Below, in pieces: positions 34,567 to 43,807 of a stretch of DNA of 64,000 nt. The notes beneath the pieces were generated by a model, which was not told where the DNA came from, did no database searches, and saw only the letters and a list, made by a program, of their open reading frames with translations. The DNA is taken from assembly GCA_050874905.1 (NCBI GenBank), contig JBNMLP010000011.1, positions 36,501 to 100,500 on the forward strand. The letters run 5' to 3'. Position numbers and translations under genes: made by a program. The stretch is from NC2004 sp050874905 (GTDB lineage: Bacteria; Bacillota; Clostridia; Lachnospirales; Lachnospiraceae). Each line of letters starts with the position of its first letter. Within the stretch, counting starts at the first letter, position 1.

Positions 34567-34596
34567 AATTCCACACCATAATCATGATGTGGAATT
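34567..34596. repeat. 30-nt palindrome, copy 2
   Basis: Arms AATTCCACACCAT (34567-34579) and ATGATGTGGAATT (34584-34596) with loop AATC and one mismatch. On the minus strand it is followed by CTTTTTTG, so this copy could end transcription coming from the methyltransferase gene. Copy 1 lacks the T run. Confidence 0.8.
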
Positions 34597-34801
34597 TACA
34601 AAAAAATTTTTTATATTGTCAGAAAAAGCACCACCTGTTTTACCACCGTATCCGTACTTGGTTGGAATAAGGACTGTAGGTTTTCTGTTTTCCTTTCTGC
34701 CTGTAGGTTCGCACCTTCAACCAGACGGTCTGCTTTTTTAAGGCATACTGCAGATTGACCTTCTTTATCGTCGATCGACGTTGCATACATTTTTTCTATT
34801 A
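34597..34801. other. Gap after the methyltransferase gene
   Basis: Together with 34466-34596 this makes 336 bases without a recognised gene. It is A/T-rich near 34597-34620. A minus-strand frame runs through it (34611-34910) but overlaps the end of the methyltransferase gene and has no ribosome site before its internal ATG at 34790. I see no RNA motif here. Confidence 0.5.
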
Positions 34802-35545
34802 TTATTTTTCCGCCGTTACATACCACCGTTCCGCCTTTTTTCCGGCACGCTTTTTCGAAAATGCCTGATAAAGCTTCACATTTTGAAATCCGGTTGCATA
34901 TAACATGCATTCCAACTCTTTACGCTCATAGGCTCTCTGATAATGAAACTCGGTAAACTTCTGGTAGTATCCATTTTCCGGAAGTTTTTCAAAAATAGTA
35001 ACCGCATATTCATGGATCTTTTGTTCCTCATCGTAGCAGTTATCCCAGATGTAGCTATAGTCCTCCTGATCTTCTGCAAACACTTGATCTCCACAGATCT
35101 TCTCGTAAAAATACGGTGTTTTCACATCAAAAAGAAAACATCCCCCCTCCTTCAAATGCTCTTTGACACGGTACAGCGTATTATAAAACTGCTCCTCCCC
35201 CAAAAGATAATTCATGCTGTCACACACGCTGATCACCGCATCAAACATTTCCTCAAAATAAAAGGACGTCATATCCTGCTTGGAATATGTGATGTTTTCT
35301 CCTGCCGTCTTCTCCTTTGCTACTGCAAGCATCTCCCCGGAAAGGTCAAGCCCCGTCATATGGTAGCCAGCCTGACTTAAGCGCAGACAAATGCTGCCTG
35401 TGCCACAGCCAAGCTCCAAAATATGCGCCCCGGGCATGATCCCCTTTTGCTGCAACAGGGAAATGATATAGTTTCCCCACTCCTCGTATGGTATATTGTC
35501 CATCATGCGGTCATAAACATCTGCAAATCCTTTGTAAGCGTCCAT
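34802..35545 (-). CDS. SAM-dependent methyltransferase, class I
   Basis: A 247-residue soluble enzyme with the Rossmann-like methyltransferase fold: motif I HILELGCGTGSICLRL, acidic end of strand 2 (MTGLDLSGEML), QDMTSF as motif II and a later GGCFLFDVKTPYFY. The N-terminus YKGFADVYDRMMDNIPYEEW is typical of a common clostridial family of unknown substrate. ATG at 35545 has AGGAGA six to seven bases upstream. It begins 13 bases after the SASP-like gene and may share its transcript. The substrate cannot be named. Confidence 0.88.
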   Translation of the reverse strand: MDAYKGFADVYDRMMDNIPYEEWGNYIISLLQQKGIMPGAHILELGCGTGSICLRLSQAGYHMTGLDLSGEMLAVAKEKTAGENITYSKQDMTSFYFEEMFDAVISVCDSMNYLLGEEQFYNTLYRVKEHLKEGGCFLFDVKTPYFYEKICGDQVFAEDQEDYSYIWDNCYDEEQKIHEYAVTIFEKLPENGYYQKFTEFHYQRAYERKELECMLYATGFQNVKLYQAFSKKRAGKKAERWYVTAEK

Positions 35546-35558
35546 TCTTTTTCTCCTG

Positions 35559-35753
35559 TTATTTTTTGCGGCTCCGGCGTGAAACAATGCCCCCGATCCG
35601 TCCGGTTTCCTTTGCGGACAACGATCTCCAGCCCTCTTTAAGCACCTTATCATAAAGTCCTAATTCTTTTGCCACCTCATACTTCATGCGTTCCTCATTG
35701 CTCAGTTCTTCCAGACAAAAATCCTCCGGCGGATTCTTTTTCTTATTTGCCAT
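35559..35753 (-). CDS. Small acid-soluble spore protein relative (alpha/beta/SspF type)
   Basis: A 64-residue basic protein. The part from EERMKYEVAKELGLYDKVL to GWRSLSAKETGRIGG follows the pattern of alpha/beta-type SASPs, closest to SspF-like forms with a Trp in the middle, and the end is basic (SRRSRKK). SASPs coat and protect spore DNA. ATG at 35753 has AAGGAAG eight bases before it; a GTG three codons upstream lies on that site. The methyltransferase gene follows after 13 bases. Expression is expected in the forespore, but no sigma-G promoter was read. Confidence 0.75.
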   Translation of the reverse strand: MANKKKNPPEDFCLEELSNEERMKYEVAKELGLYDKVLKEGWRSLSAKETGRIGGIVSRRSRKK

Positions 35754-35851
35754 ATGGCACACTTCCTTTCCCTTATCGTTATGGTAATTATTGCCGGGAT
35801 CAGAAGTTTTATACGTTTATTGTTATTGTTATTACTATAGCATGTATCGCC

Positions 35852-36012
35852 CCGTCACCGCTGCTTTGGTGGGATTGTGGTATTTTTAAGACTCATTTGC
35901 ATGCGTCGGTGCTTATGCCCTGTACTTTAGGGCATTATGCACCGTTACGTCATGCAACGAAGCGAAAGCGTGCCTAAAAAATACCACAATCCCACCAAAG
36001 CAGCGGTGACGG
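35852..36012. repeat. Long hairpin element, copy B
   Basis: Left arm 35852-35888 and right arm 35975-36012 are complementary over 37 bases with one bulged A. Inside are CGGTGCTTATGCCC (35907-35920) with its slightly imperfect partner at 35930-35944, and GCATGCG/CGTCATGC. The unpaired right-hand stretch AACGAAGCGAAAGCGTGCC (35956-35974), CTCATTTGCA (35892-35901) and the inner stem strand are identical to copy A at 20547-20726. The outer arms carry about 16 bases that copy A lacks on both sides. The element ends six bases before the addA stop codon; there is no T tail. Confidence 0.87.
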
Positions 36013-36018
36013 TGTCAA

Positions 36019-39000
36019 TCATTTCAAATCAATCTGCACACCCAGTGCAAAGGAATAGATCACCCTACGCGCTACTTTTTTTGCCAAAATCTGCTCCAGT
36101 GTTTTCTGGTAGTAAGCAAGCTGAATCCGGTAACGCTCCGCCAAAGTATCGGGATCCGTGACCTGATCGGTTTTATAATCCATAATGACAAGGCTTCCCT
36201 CGTCTGTTTCATAGTAAGCATCTATGATTCCCTGCACTAACAATAGATTCTCCTCCTGACAGATCACATCCATATCCTTCGTGACTTCTTCTGCCGGAAA
36301 ACCGACTACAAACTGCGCCTCTTTATAAAGCCGTCCCTTCTGCGCTGCAGCAACCATCTGCTGTGCCAGTTCACTTTCAAAAAATGTCTTTAACTCCTGT
36401 CTGGAAAATGCTTCATAAATGCCGGGATACTGATGCGTCTGCATCCACTGTGCAACGGTTTCATATTCCGCATCATCATACCCTTTGGTAAAGTCGTACC
36501 GCTCCATAAACTTATGGATATAGGTTCCCCGCATTGCACCGGTAACGCCTCCCTCCTGCTCTTTTTTCATAAACTGAGGAAGCGTTGGTTCAAAATGGCT
36601 GTGGTGTCCCCCTGCTGCCGGAGTGCTGTTCTGGGCTTTGATCTGGCTGACCGAATATTTTCCTACCTGCGTTACCGCATCCGGATGCGCATAATGCTCC
36701 TGCAGCCGTTTTTTGAGTGTTTCAAGCTCCTCCCTTGATAGTGCTTGTGCCTGCTCCTCTAACTGTTCTTTTTGTATCAGGGTATCAGCGATCCGCTCCT
36801 GCCGTACGCCTTTTAGATCGTTCTGGTCAAAGCAGGTTAAGGCAAATGCCGCCTCACAGTCCGGATATTCATCTTTTTCTTCCTGCGTTTTCCCTCCTGC
36901 TTCCTGAAGCTTTTCCCGCAGTACCGGATGCGCCCGCAAAGCACTTAAGATCCACTCCAGATAATTTTTGCTGTTATAAAGTCCCGCATAATCCATTTTT
37001 TCCGGAAGTGCTGCAAGCTGGGTAAGAAGATCTTTGGATACTGCCGTCAGAATACATTTATCCTTCGCTCTGGAAAGAGCGACATAAAGCACCCGAAGTT
37101 CCTCCCCTAACATGGCCCGCTTTCCTTCCACCGCCATCATATTACGTGCGATCGTGCTGCGTTTGATCCGGAGGACAGGATCAATATACCCGGTTCCTAC
37201 ACCAAGCTCCGCCGAGAGCAGCAGATCACTTTTTTGATCCATTTCATTAAACTGTTTGGAAAGCTGGGATACAAATACGATCGGGAACTCCAGTCCTTTT
37301 GATTTATGGATCGACATGATCCGCACTACATTTTCATTTTCACTAAGGAGATTCGCCTCTCCAAAATCTACATCATACGATTTCATCTTTTCAATATAGC
37401 GTAAAAACGGAAATACACTCCGCTTGCCAAGTGCCTCATACTGCGTCGCTTTCGTTACCAGCATCATCAGGTTCGCCACACGGCGTTCTCCTGCCGGAAG
37501 CGCACTCTGATAGCGCAGATAACCGCTCTTTTCATAAATGGTCTGAAGCAGTTTCGACACGGTCATCACCTGTGAATATGCTTCGTACTGCTCATACTCT
37601 GCATAAAAATGCTGTAACCGCTGCTGTAACGACGCCATATCCACACCATCCAAAGAATCCGTTAAAATTCCCTGCTCTCTGGCAGCAAGCCATGCCTTAC
37701 ATTTTCCAAACACTGTTGTAAGATCAGCGAAGATCCCCGCCTCTTTCAAGCGGTCAGAAAATCCCTGCTCCTGACACTCTGCAAAGATCAAAGCCAGCTC
37801 CTGCGCCTTCAGTCCGCCAAAGAACTGATACAGACAGGCAGTCACGGCAATGTCATCCCGGCTGTTTACAAGAATATTTAAATATAACAGCATCAATTCA
37901 ATTTCTGCCGCCTCAAAATACCCCTTTGTCCGTTCTACATAAGCGGGAATCCCTTCCTGCGCAAACACTTCTGCAAAAGCAGCCGCCGAAGATGACGGGG
38001 AGCGAAGCAGCACAACCATATCCCGGTAAGAGGCCGGGCGGTAAAGCGGGCGTTTTGTCTCTTCGTCCTCTCCCATTTTCACAAGCATCGGATGTTCAGT
38101 ATCTAACATCTGTTTGATTCGAAAGGCGATCATACGCGCCTCAGCAGTTACCTTATCCTCTGTATCTTCCTCTGCTTCCTCCTGCTGCTGCTTGCGGTCA
38201 TAGATCAAAAGCTCTGTCACATTATCATATCTGGCTCCGGGAACACACGCCTCCTTCTCCGGCGGAATGTAATCGGCACCTGGTTTAAGGGAAGCTGCCA
38301 CATCATATTCCACATCCCCGATAGAGCGGTGCATCAGACGATAAAACAGATAATTGATGCTTTCCAGAACATTAGATGAACTTCTAAAGTTCCGGTCAAG
38401 TTCCACCTTGACCTGCTGTACCTCATCGGAAAGCTCCTCATCATAAGTGGCAAACGTTTCATATTTATCTACAAAAAGCCGTGGCTCCGCCATACGGAAA
38501 CGATAAATGCTCTGCTTCATATCCCCTACCATAAACATGTTATGGTCTGCAAAGGAGGACAAAATCGCTTCCTGCAGATAGTTACTGTCCTGATATTCAT
38601 CGATCATAATTTCCGCATATTCTTCTTTTAACTTTTGTGCAATTGCAGACGGATGACGGACTCCCTGTTCATCAAGCTCTGTTAAGATGTCCAATGCCAT
38701 ATGCTCTACATCTGAAAAATCAGCCACTGCTTCCTTCCGTTTACGCTCCTGATACCGCACCCGGAATGTCCGGCTTAACTCCAGCAGTGTTTCTACCACA
38801 GGTGCCATTGCAAGCAGATCGCTGCACTGTGTCTCATACGGCACCTTGAAAAAACTTTCCTTTAGCTGCTTGACGATTTTCTTATAATGCTCCCGATATG
38901 CTTTGATCTGCTCCCTGCTCTCCTCGTCATACTCTTTTGGGAAACGCAGTGTTTGAAAGCCCGGCTGTTTCAACCGTGCTTCCAACGCCTCTATTTCAGA

Positions 39001-39801
39001 CTGCTCCGCCATCTCCCTCATCCGGCATAACAGGTCATATTCTTCCTGTAACAGTGCTCTTACTTTCTCTCCATCCTCCTGCTGTGCGATCTCTCCTGCC
39101 TCTTTGGCATTAAGACAGGCAGGAGCCAGCATCTGTCCGATATGGTAACAAAGCTCCTTCGTATAGTAGGAAATATCCTTTATCTGTTCTTTGGCATGGA
39201 CAATCCACTGATCCGGATTGGCATGGGACATCTGAAATTCCGTAAGCCGTAACACAAGCTCCGCAATCTTGCGGTCATTTCTTCCCGGTGCATAGCACTC
39301 TACCAGATGTAAAAAGGCTTCGTCCTGCTTTTGATATTCTTCCTCTAACAGCGCATCCATCACTTCACTGCGCAGGATCTTAAGTTCTCCTTCTTCCGCG
39401 ATCCGATAATTCGGGTCCACCTCAATATGCATAAAATACTGTTTTACAATATCCGCACAAAAACTGTCGATCGTACAGATCTGCGCCTGATACACGAGCG
39501 ATTCCTGACGGTTCCAATAGGCGAGTGCTTCCTCATCTGTATGTTCCATCAAAAGCAGGGCTTCCTGCTCCGCTTCGATCGCCTTGGTAAAACGCTCCCG
39601 CATTTCTGCTGCTGCCGCTTTCGTAAAGGTTACAAGCAAAAATGCCGTAATATCCAGCCGCTCCTCTTTCATTCTGGCAATGATCCGTTTTACCAGCACC
39701 CACGTTTTACCGGAACCCGCAGCAGCCGCAACCAGCAGATCCCGTCCCCGCACCTGAACTACTTTTTTCTGTTCCGGTGTCATCTGTTCTTTTTTTGCCA
39801 T
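36019..39801 (-). CDS. addA: AddA, helicase-nuclease subunit of the AddAB recombination complex
   Basis: AddAB resects DNA double-strand breaks and loads RecA, the Firmicute counterpart of RecBCD. The 1260-residue AddA has Walker A AAAGSGKT at 26-33, Walker B IMIDEYQDSN, other UvrD-type motifs (MFMVGDMKQSIYRFR, VRIMSIHKSKGLEFPIV, LYVALSRAKDK) and a C-terminal RecB-type nuclease with Asp1194 in GIIDAY, Asp1208 and Lys1210 in MDYKTDQ. It begins one base after the addB stop (TAA-T-ATG), so the subunits are translationally coupled. Full length. Confidence 0.98.
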   Translation of the reverse strand: MAKKEQMTPEQKKVVQVRGRDLLVAAAAGSGKTWVLVKRIIARMKEERLDITAFLLVTFTKAAAAEMRERFTKAIEAEQEALLLMEHTDEEALAYWNRQESLVYQAQICTIDSFCADIVKQYFMHIEVDPNYRIAEEGELKILRSEVMDALLEEEYQKQDEAFLHLVECYAPGRNDRKIAELVLRLTEFQMSHANPDQWIVHAKEQIKDISYYTKELCYHIGQMLAPACLNAKEAGEIAQQEDGEKVRALLQEEYDLLCRMREMAEQSEIEALEARLKQPGFQTLRFPKEYDEESREQIKAYREHYKKIVKQLKESFFKVPYETQCSDLLAMAPVVETLLELSRTFRVRYQERKRKEAVADFSDVEHMALDILTELDEQGVRHPSAIAQKLKEEYAEIMIDEYQDSNYLQEAILSSFADHNMFMVGDMKQSIYRFRMAEPRLFVDKYETFATYDEELSDEVQQVKVELDRNFRSSSNVLESINYLFYRLMHRSIGDVEYDVAASLKPGADYIPPEKEACVPGARYDNVTELLIYDRKQQQEEAEEDTEDKVTAEARMIAFRIKQMLDTEHPMLVKMGEDEETKRPLYRPASYRDMVVLLRSPSSSAAAFAEVFAQEGIPAYVERTKGYFEAAEIELMLLYLNILVNSRDDIAVTACLYQFFGGLKAQELALIFAECQEQGFSDRLKEAGIFADLTTVFGKCKAWLAAREQGILTDSLDGVDMASLQQRLQHFYAEYEQYEAYSQVMTVSKLLQTIYEKSGYLRYQSALPAGERRVANLMMLVTKATQYEALGKRSVFPFLRYIEKMKSYDVDFGEANLLSENENVVRIMSIHKSKGLEFPIVFVSQLSKQFNEMDQKSDLLLSAELGVGTGYIDPVLRIKRSTIARNMMAVEGKRAMLGEELRVLYVALSRAKDKCILTAVSKDLLTQLAALPEKMDYAGLYNSKNYLEWILSALRAHPVLREKLQEAGGKTQEEKDEYPDCEAAFALTCFDQNDLKGVRQERIADTLIQKEQLEEQAQALSREELETLKKRLQEHYAHPDAVTQVGKYSVSQIKAQNSTPAAGGHHSHFEPTLPQFMKKEQEGGVTGAMRGTYIHKFMERYDFTKGYDDAEYETVAQWMQTHQYPGIYEAFSRQELKTFFESELAQQMVAAAQKGRLYKEAQFVVGFPAEEVTKDMDVICQEENLLLVQGIIDAYYETDEGSLVIMDYKTDQVTDPDTLAERYRIQLAYYQKTLEQILAKKVARRVIYSFALGVQIDLK

Positions 39802-39802
39802 A

Positions 39803-42800
39803 TTACTCCTGCTCCTCTCCGGTAAAATCTGCTATCGTTTTCGGCTCCAGTGTCCGCTTATATTTTTCCTTCTGTGATGCGATCTGACAGACCCCTCTAT
39901 AGGAGCAATACTGGCAGGAATCTCCCTGCCCCTCCAAAATGACCTGACGCGATACATTTCCGGCCAACATCTCATTTCCCAGCTCCTCAATCTTTTGTTC
40001 GGTATGGGAAAGCAGACTGTCAAATTCTTTTCCGGAATATGCACTGCTCTGTTTGGACAAAGTACCATCCTTGTTATATTTGGCATTTACGGTAACAAAA
40101 TTGTAGCCGCTGCCCTCTGCACTACCGCACTCCAGATGCTGTAAAAAAGCATCCTCTGCCAATAAAATTCCATTCTGCTTATAAGGACTGTTCATCGCCT
40201 TTTGATAAGCTTCCTCTTCCGGATCCTCCACCATCTCCTCATAGGAAATGATCGGATCCTGCATTGGATAATACAGTGCCGCAGCCGCAACCGCCCGCGC
40301 TCCATATGCCTTTTTCGCCACCAGAAGATAGGTCAGAAGCTGTAACTGCATCCCGTAATAAACCTTGGTCAGATCCAGATGCACCGTACCGGTTTTGTAA
40401 TCCACTACCTTTAAATACACCCGTTCTTCCTTCGTAGCGATATCCTTGTCATCATACACATCCAGCCGGTCGATCGTTCCCTGCAGAGCTACCGTTCCGT
40501 CATCCGAAAGTGTATATACCGGACCTGCAATATCCGCATCTTCTCCAAAGGTAAGCTCTAATCCTGCCGGGACAAAATCTCCTAACCGAAGCTGTTTCAC
40601 CAGCATAGCCAGATTGCGCTTTGCCGTTCGCACCATCATGTTTTCCACATACCGGGTACGTGCCGGCTCCTCTGCAAGCGCAAGTCCCTCCTCTTTTAAC
40701 GCACGGTCTACAAAGTCCTCCGCAAGCTGCATGAAATCAGCAGAGGCAAGTTCACTAAGGGAAATCTCGTCCTCCCTGACATAACGCAAAAACAGCTCTG
40801 CCACCTTATGCAGCACCGAACCGAACACATCACTTCCTACTTCATTTGTCTGAAGTTCCTTGATATGCAGTCCATAGCGAAGAAAATGAGAAAAGGCACA
40901 TTTGGCATATCCTTCCAGTCTGGTCACACTGAGATTTAATTTCTTGCCAAATAGTCTGGCAGCAAGCTCCGCAGAAATTGTCTCCTCCTCTGCTTCTTTC
41001 CACATCGCACGGGACAACAGCTCTGCCTCCTGATGATACGGCTCCTCCTGCAACAACCGGTAAGCTAAAACTGCTGTGTGCTGCTTCTCCTCCGGTTCCT
41101 TTTCCCAGGAAGAAAGTCCCTTTACCAGCACATCAAATAACAGTTCTTCCCGTCTTAAGTAGCTCTCCTCCTCTTTTAAAAGTACAGGCACCTTCGGCAG
41201 AAGTTTTTGTATGCGCTTCATCAGATAGGCCGGACGCATCGCCTCCTGAGAGGCATTCTGTCTCGCATAGCTTAATACCAGATGATCCGTTGCTTTCGTA
41301 AGTGTCTGATAAAGATAAAACTGCTCCTGATAGGATAACTCCATCTGATCCGGAGCCAATGTCATCTGAAACTCTTTTAAGGTCTGGCGGTCACGATCTG
41401 TGATCAGATTCGGCGAGCTGTTTTTCGACGGCAGGTGCGCATCATTTACCCCCAGTACAAAGAGTGCCTTACACTCCCTGATCCGGCTTCGCGTAAAATC
41501 TCCCACAATCACCTGATCCATCGTCGGCGGCACGCTTCCCACAGAAATCTCTAACAATCCCGCATCCAGAATGGAAGCAAATTCCTGGGAAGAAAGCTGC
41601 TGCTCCCCTAACAGTGCCACCATTTTATCAAGCAGGGAAAGGATTGCCGGGTATACTCCTTCCCACGTTTTTGCCGTAACGTAATCGCCCTGCTCCCTTA
41701 ATTCCTCTGCATGATGCAGCAGCTTCTTTTCAAACTGCCGCTCTACTAAATAATCATAACAGACCTTCACCCGCTCTGTTACAGTATGCGGTTTTAAAAA
41801 GAAGGGAAGGACAGGAAGCAGCGGTTCCATCATGCGCGCCCGGATGTCATTGATGCGCTTCAGATATCGTTCCTTCCGCTCCTCTGCATGTGCCCGTTCC
41901 TCCTGCGTCTTTCCTTTTACATAGTAGTTTTTGGGTACCTTTTTAAAACCGCCCACATATGCCTTGTAAGACAGGTCACCTACCGCCGTCAGATAAACAT
42001 AAAGCTGCTCCATCTCATCTTTTCGGATACCGGACAACGGACTTTGCGCATAACGGATGACACGCTCCATCGTAAATCCGGCTCCCTGTTTTGCCAGTAT
42101 ATCAAGCAGCGCACGCAGCGTTTCCACATACGGATGATTCATGATCTCTGTCGTATGATCGAAAAAGCACGGAATATGATACTTGGAAAAAATGTACTCG
42201 ATCTCCTTGGCATAACGCTCCTCTTCCGTACTGACTACCGCAATGTCCCGGTAGCGCACCCCCTGCCCGATAAGATTACAGATTTCATTTGCCACCGCAT
42301 GGATCTCCGCGGTTTCATTGACCGCCTCCCATAACATCACATGTGAAACTTCCCCTGCATAACAGACATGCTCCTCCACCTGTCTGGAACGAAACAGTCC
42401 GGCTTCCAATGCAGCAAGATCCGGAGCAGACTGCAGACGTTTCGGCGGCTGGGTAAAAAATGTGATTTCCCGAAGCTCTGCCTCCTCCTTTTGCTGCTCC
42501 TTAAAGCAGTCCACAAGTTTCTGATAAGTCTGCACACTAAGCGTAAACAAATGCTGCCGTTTCAGAAACCGTTTTTCATATGCCATCTGATCCATCGTCA
42601 GTGTCACAACAAATTCCTCTGCCCCGTCAAGCAGTGTATCGATCACGCGATACTGGATCGGCGTAAAACCCGTAAAGCCATCCAGATAAAATCCCGCACC
42701 AAACAGGAGGGGACAATCCTTTGCCACCTCACAAAACAGATCCGAAAGCTGCTCTGCCACCATATAAGACTGTCCCAAAGCAGCAGAAAATGCATCATAG

Positions 42801-43288
42801 ATCAACACGAGATCATGCATTTTATAAGTAAGAAGCTGCTCCGGCTCCATCTGATCCAGCAGACCGTGGAGCTGTTCACTCGTCAAATCATACTGGTAAA
42901 ATTCCGACAAGACTGACTTCATCTGATCGAGAAAGCCCGCTTTATCTTTCATATTATGATACAGCTTCAGCTTCTTTTCGATCTCTCCGAGCACCCGGCG
43001 AAGCAGCATACTCTTTCCGTGATCTTCCAATACCGTATCGACGGACGTTCCCATTTTCTCAAACACCCGGTAGTAAAGACGGTTAAAGCTTACAATATCA
43101 ATATTGGTCGTTCCATGCCTTTTCGTATGTTCTACGATATCCCGCTGGGCTTCTAATGTATACTGTTCCGGAACGAGCAGAAAAAACTGTTTTTTCGGGT
43201 TCTCCTCTGCTTCTTTGACCAGTTTGTCATACAGTGCGGTTGTTTTACCGCTTCCACTGTTTCCAAGGAGCAACTGCATTTCTTTCAA
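39803..43288 (-). CDS. addB: AddB, nuclease and Chi-recognition subunit of AddAB
   Basis: The 1161-residue AddB has an N-terminal P-loop GNSGSGKTT (9-17), a degenerate helicase body and a C-terminal RecB-like nuclease. The iron-sulfur cluster cysteines of AddB are visible: one in YAKCAFSHFLRYG and three in CQYCSYRGVC (about 1125, 1128, 1134); the nuclease KVVDYKTG motif lies between. The start is uncertain: the reading frame opens with TTG at 43288, eight bases after GGCGG, while an ATG three codons later is farther from it. It precedes addA directly. Confidence 0.97.
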   Translation of the reverse strand: MKEMQLLLGNSGSGKTTALYDKLVKEAEENPKKQFFLLVPEQYTLEAQRDIVEHTKRHGTTNIDIVSFNRLYYRVFEKMGTSVDTVLEDHGKSMLLRRVLGEIEKKLKLYHNMKDKAGFLDQMKSVLSEFYQYDLTSEQLHGLLDQMEPEQLLTYKMHDLVLIYDAFSAALGQSYMVAEQLSDLFCEVAKDCPLLFGAGFYLDGFTGFTPIQYRVIDTLLDGAEEFVVTLTMDQMAYEKRFLKRQHLFTLSVQTYQKLVDCFKEQQKEEAELREITFFTQPPKRLQSAPDLAALEAGLFRSRQVEEHVCYAGEVSHVMLWEAVNETAEIHAVANEICNLIGQGVRYRDIAVVSTEEERYAKEIEYIFSKYHIPCFFDHTTEIMNHPYVETLRALLDILAKQGAGFTMERVIRYAQSPLSGIRKDEMEQLYVYLTAVGDLSYKAYVGGFKKVPKNYYVKGKTQEERAHAEERKERYLKRINDIRARMMEPLLPVLPFFLKPHTVTERVKVCYDYLVERQFEKKLLHHAEELREQGDYVTAKTWEGVYPAILSLLDKMVALLGEQQLSSQEFASILDAGLLEISVGSVPPTMDQVIVGDFTRSRIRECKALFVLGVNDAHLPSKNSSPNLITDRDRQTLKEFQMTLAPDQMELSYQEQFYLYQTLTKATDHLVLSYARQNASQEAMRPAYLMKRIQKLLPKVPVLLKEEESYLRREELLFDVLVKGLSSWEKEPEEKQHTAVLAYRLLQEEPYHQEAELLSRAMWKEAEEETISAELAARLFGKKLNLSVTRLEGYAKCAFSHFLRYGLHIKELQTNEVGSDVFGSVLHKVAELFLRYVREDEISLSELASADFMQLAEDFVDRALKEEGLALAEEPARTRYVENMMVRTAKRNLAMLVKQLRLGDFVPAGLELTFGEDADIAGPVYTLSDDGTVALQGTIDRLDVYDDKDIATKEERVYLKVVDYKTGTVHLDLTKVYYGMQLQLLTYLLVAKKAYGARAVAAAALYYPMQDPIISYEEMVEDPEEEAYQKAMNSPYKQNGILLAEDAFLQHLECGSAEGSGYNFVTVNAKYNKDGTLSKQSSAYSGKEFDSLLSHTEQKIEELGNEMLAGNVSRQVILEGQGDSCQYCSYRGVCQIASQKEKYKRTLEPKTIADFTGEEQE

Positions 43289-43371
43289 ATTCTACACCGC
43301 CTTTTCTTTCTTGCTATCATATTTTTCCATTTCCACTCATACGTTATATCAGTAACCATTAGGAGGATCAT

Positions 43372-43800
43372 ATGGAAAATAAGACCAAAATCGTACTTCT
43401 AAAAACAAAAGAATTAATCTATACCGGAATCTTCGTTGTGCTTGGCATCCTGCTGCTCTTTCTGCTTCTTCATATGTTTACCGGAAAACATGGAAAACAA
43501 AGCTCTGCCAAGGCATCTTACGAACCAGGCACCTATACTTCCTCCATCACGATCGGAGATGCTACCTTTGAAGTATTGGTAACGGTGAGCAAAGACCGGA
43601 TAGAAAATGTTGCCTTCGACCAGTTAAATGAAACGGTAGCCACGATGTATCCGCTGTTAAATACTGCCCTCGACAAGATTAATGAGCAGGTAAAGGAAGT
43701 CGATTCCTTAAATGAAATCGCCTTTGAAACCGACTACCAGTACACCGGAACCGTCATCAAGCAGGCTATGGAACAGGCACTGAAAAAAGCAGAAAAATGA
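43372..43800 (+). CDS. Membrane-anchored FMN-bind-like protein
   Basis: A 142-residue protein with a short basic start, one membrane helix (about 16-36) and a soluble domain beginning YEPGTYTSSITIGDATFEVLVTVSKDRIENVAF, the pattern of the first half of FMN-bind domains found in Rnf/NqrC and pilus-type proteins. The flavin-attaching SGAT/S motif is not visible, so covalent FMN is unlikely. AGGAGG precedes the ATG closely. It is transcribed away from addB and converges on the glycosyltransferase gene, with seven bases between the ends. Role unknown. Confidence 0.72.
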   Translation: MENKTKIVLLKTKELIYTGIFVVLGILLLFLLLHMFTGKHGKQSSAKASYEPGTYTSSITIGDATFEVLVTVSKDRIENVAFDQLNETVATMYPLLNTALDKINEQVKEVDSLNEIAFETDYQYTGTVIKQAMEQALKKAEK

Positions 43801-43807
43801 TCCGCAT

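Noticed and set aside
34611..34910. 99-residue minus-strand frame after the methyltransferase gene
   Set aside because: It overlaps the coding end of the methyltransferase in another frame, its internal ATG has no Shine-Dalgarno, and the sequence matches nothing I know.
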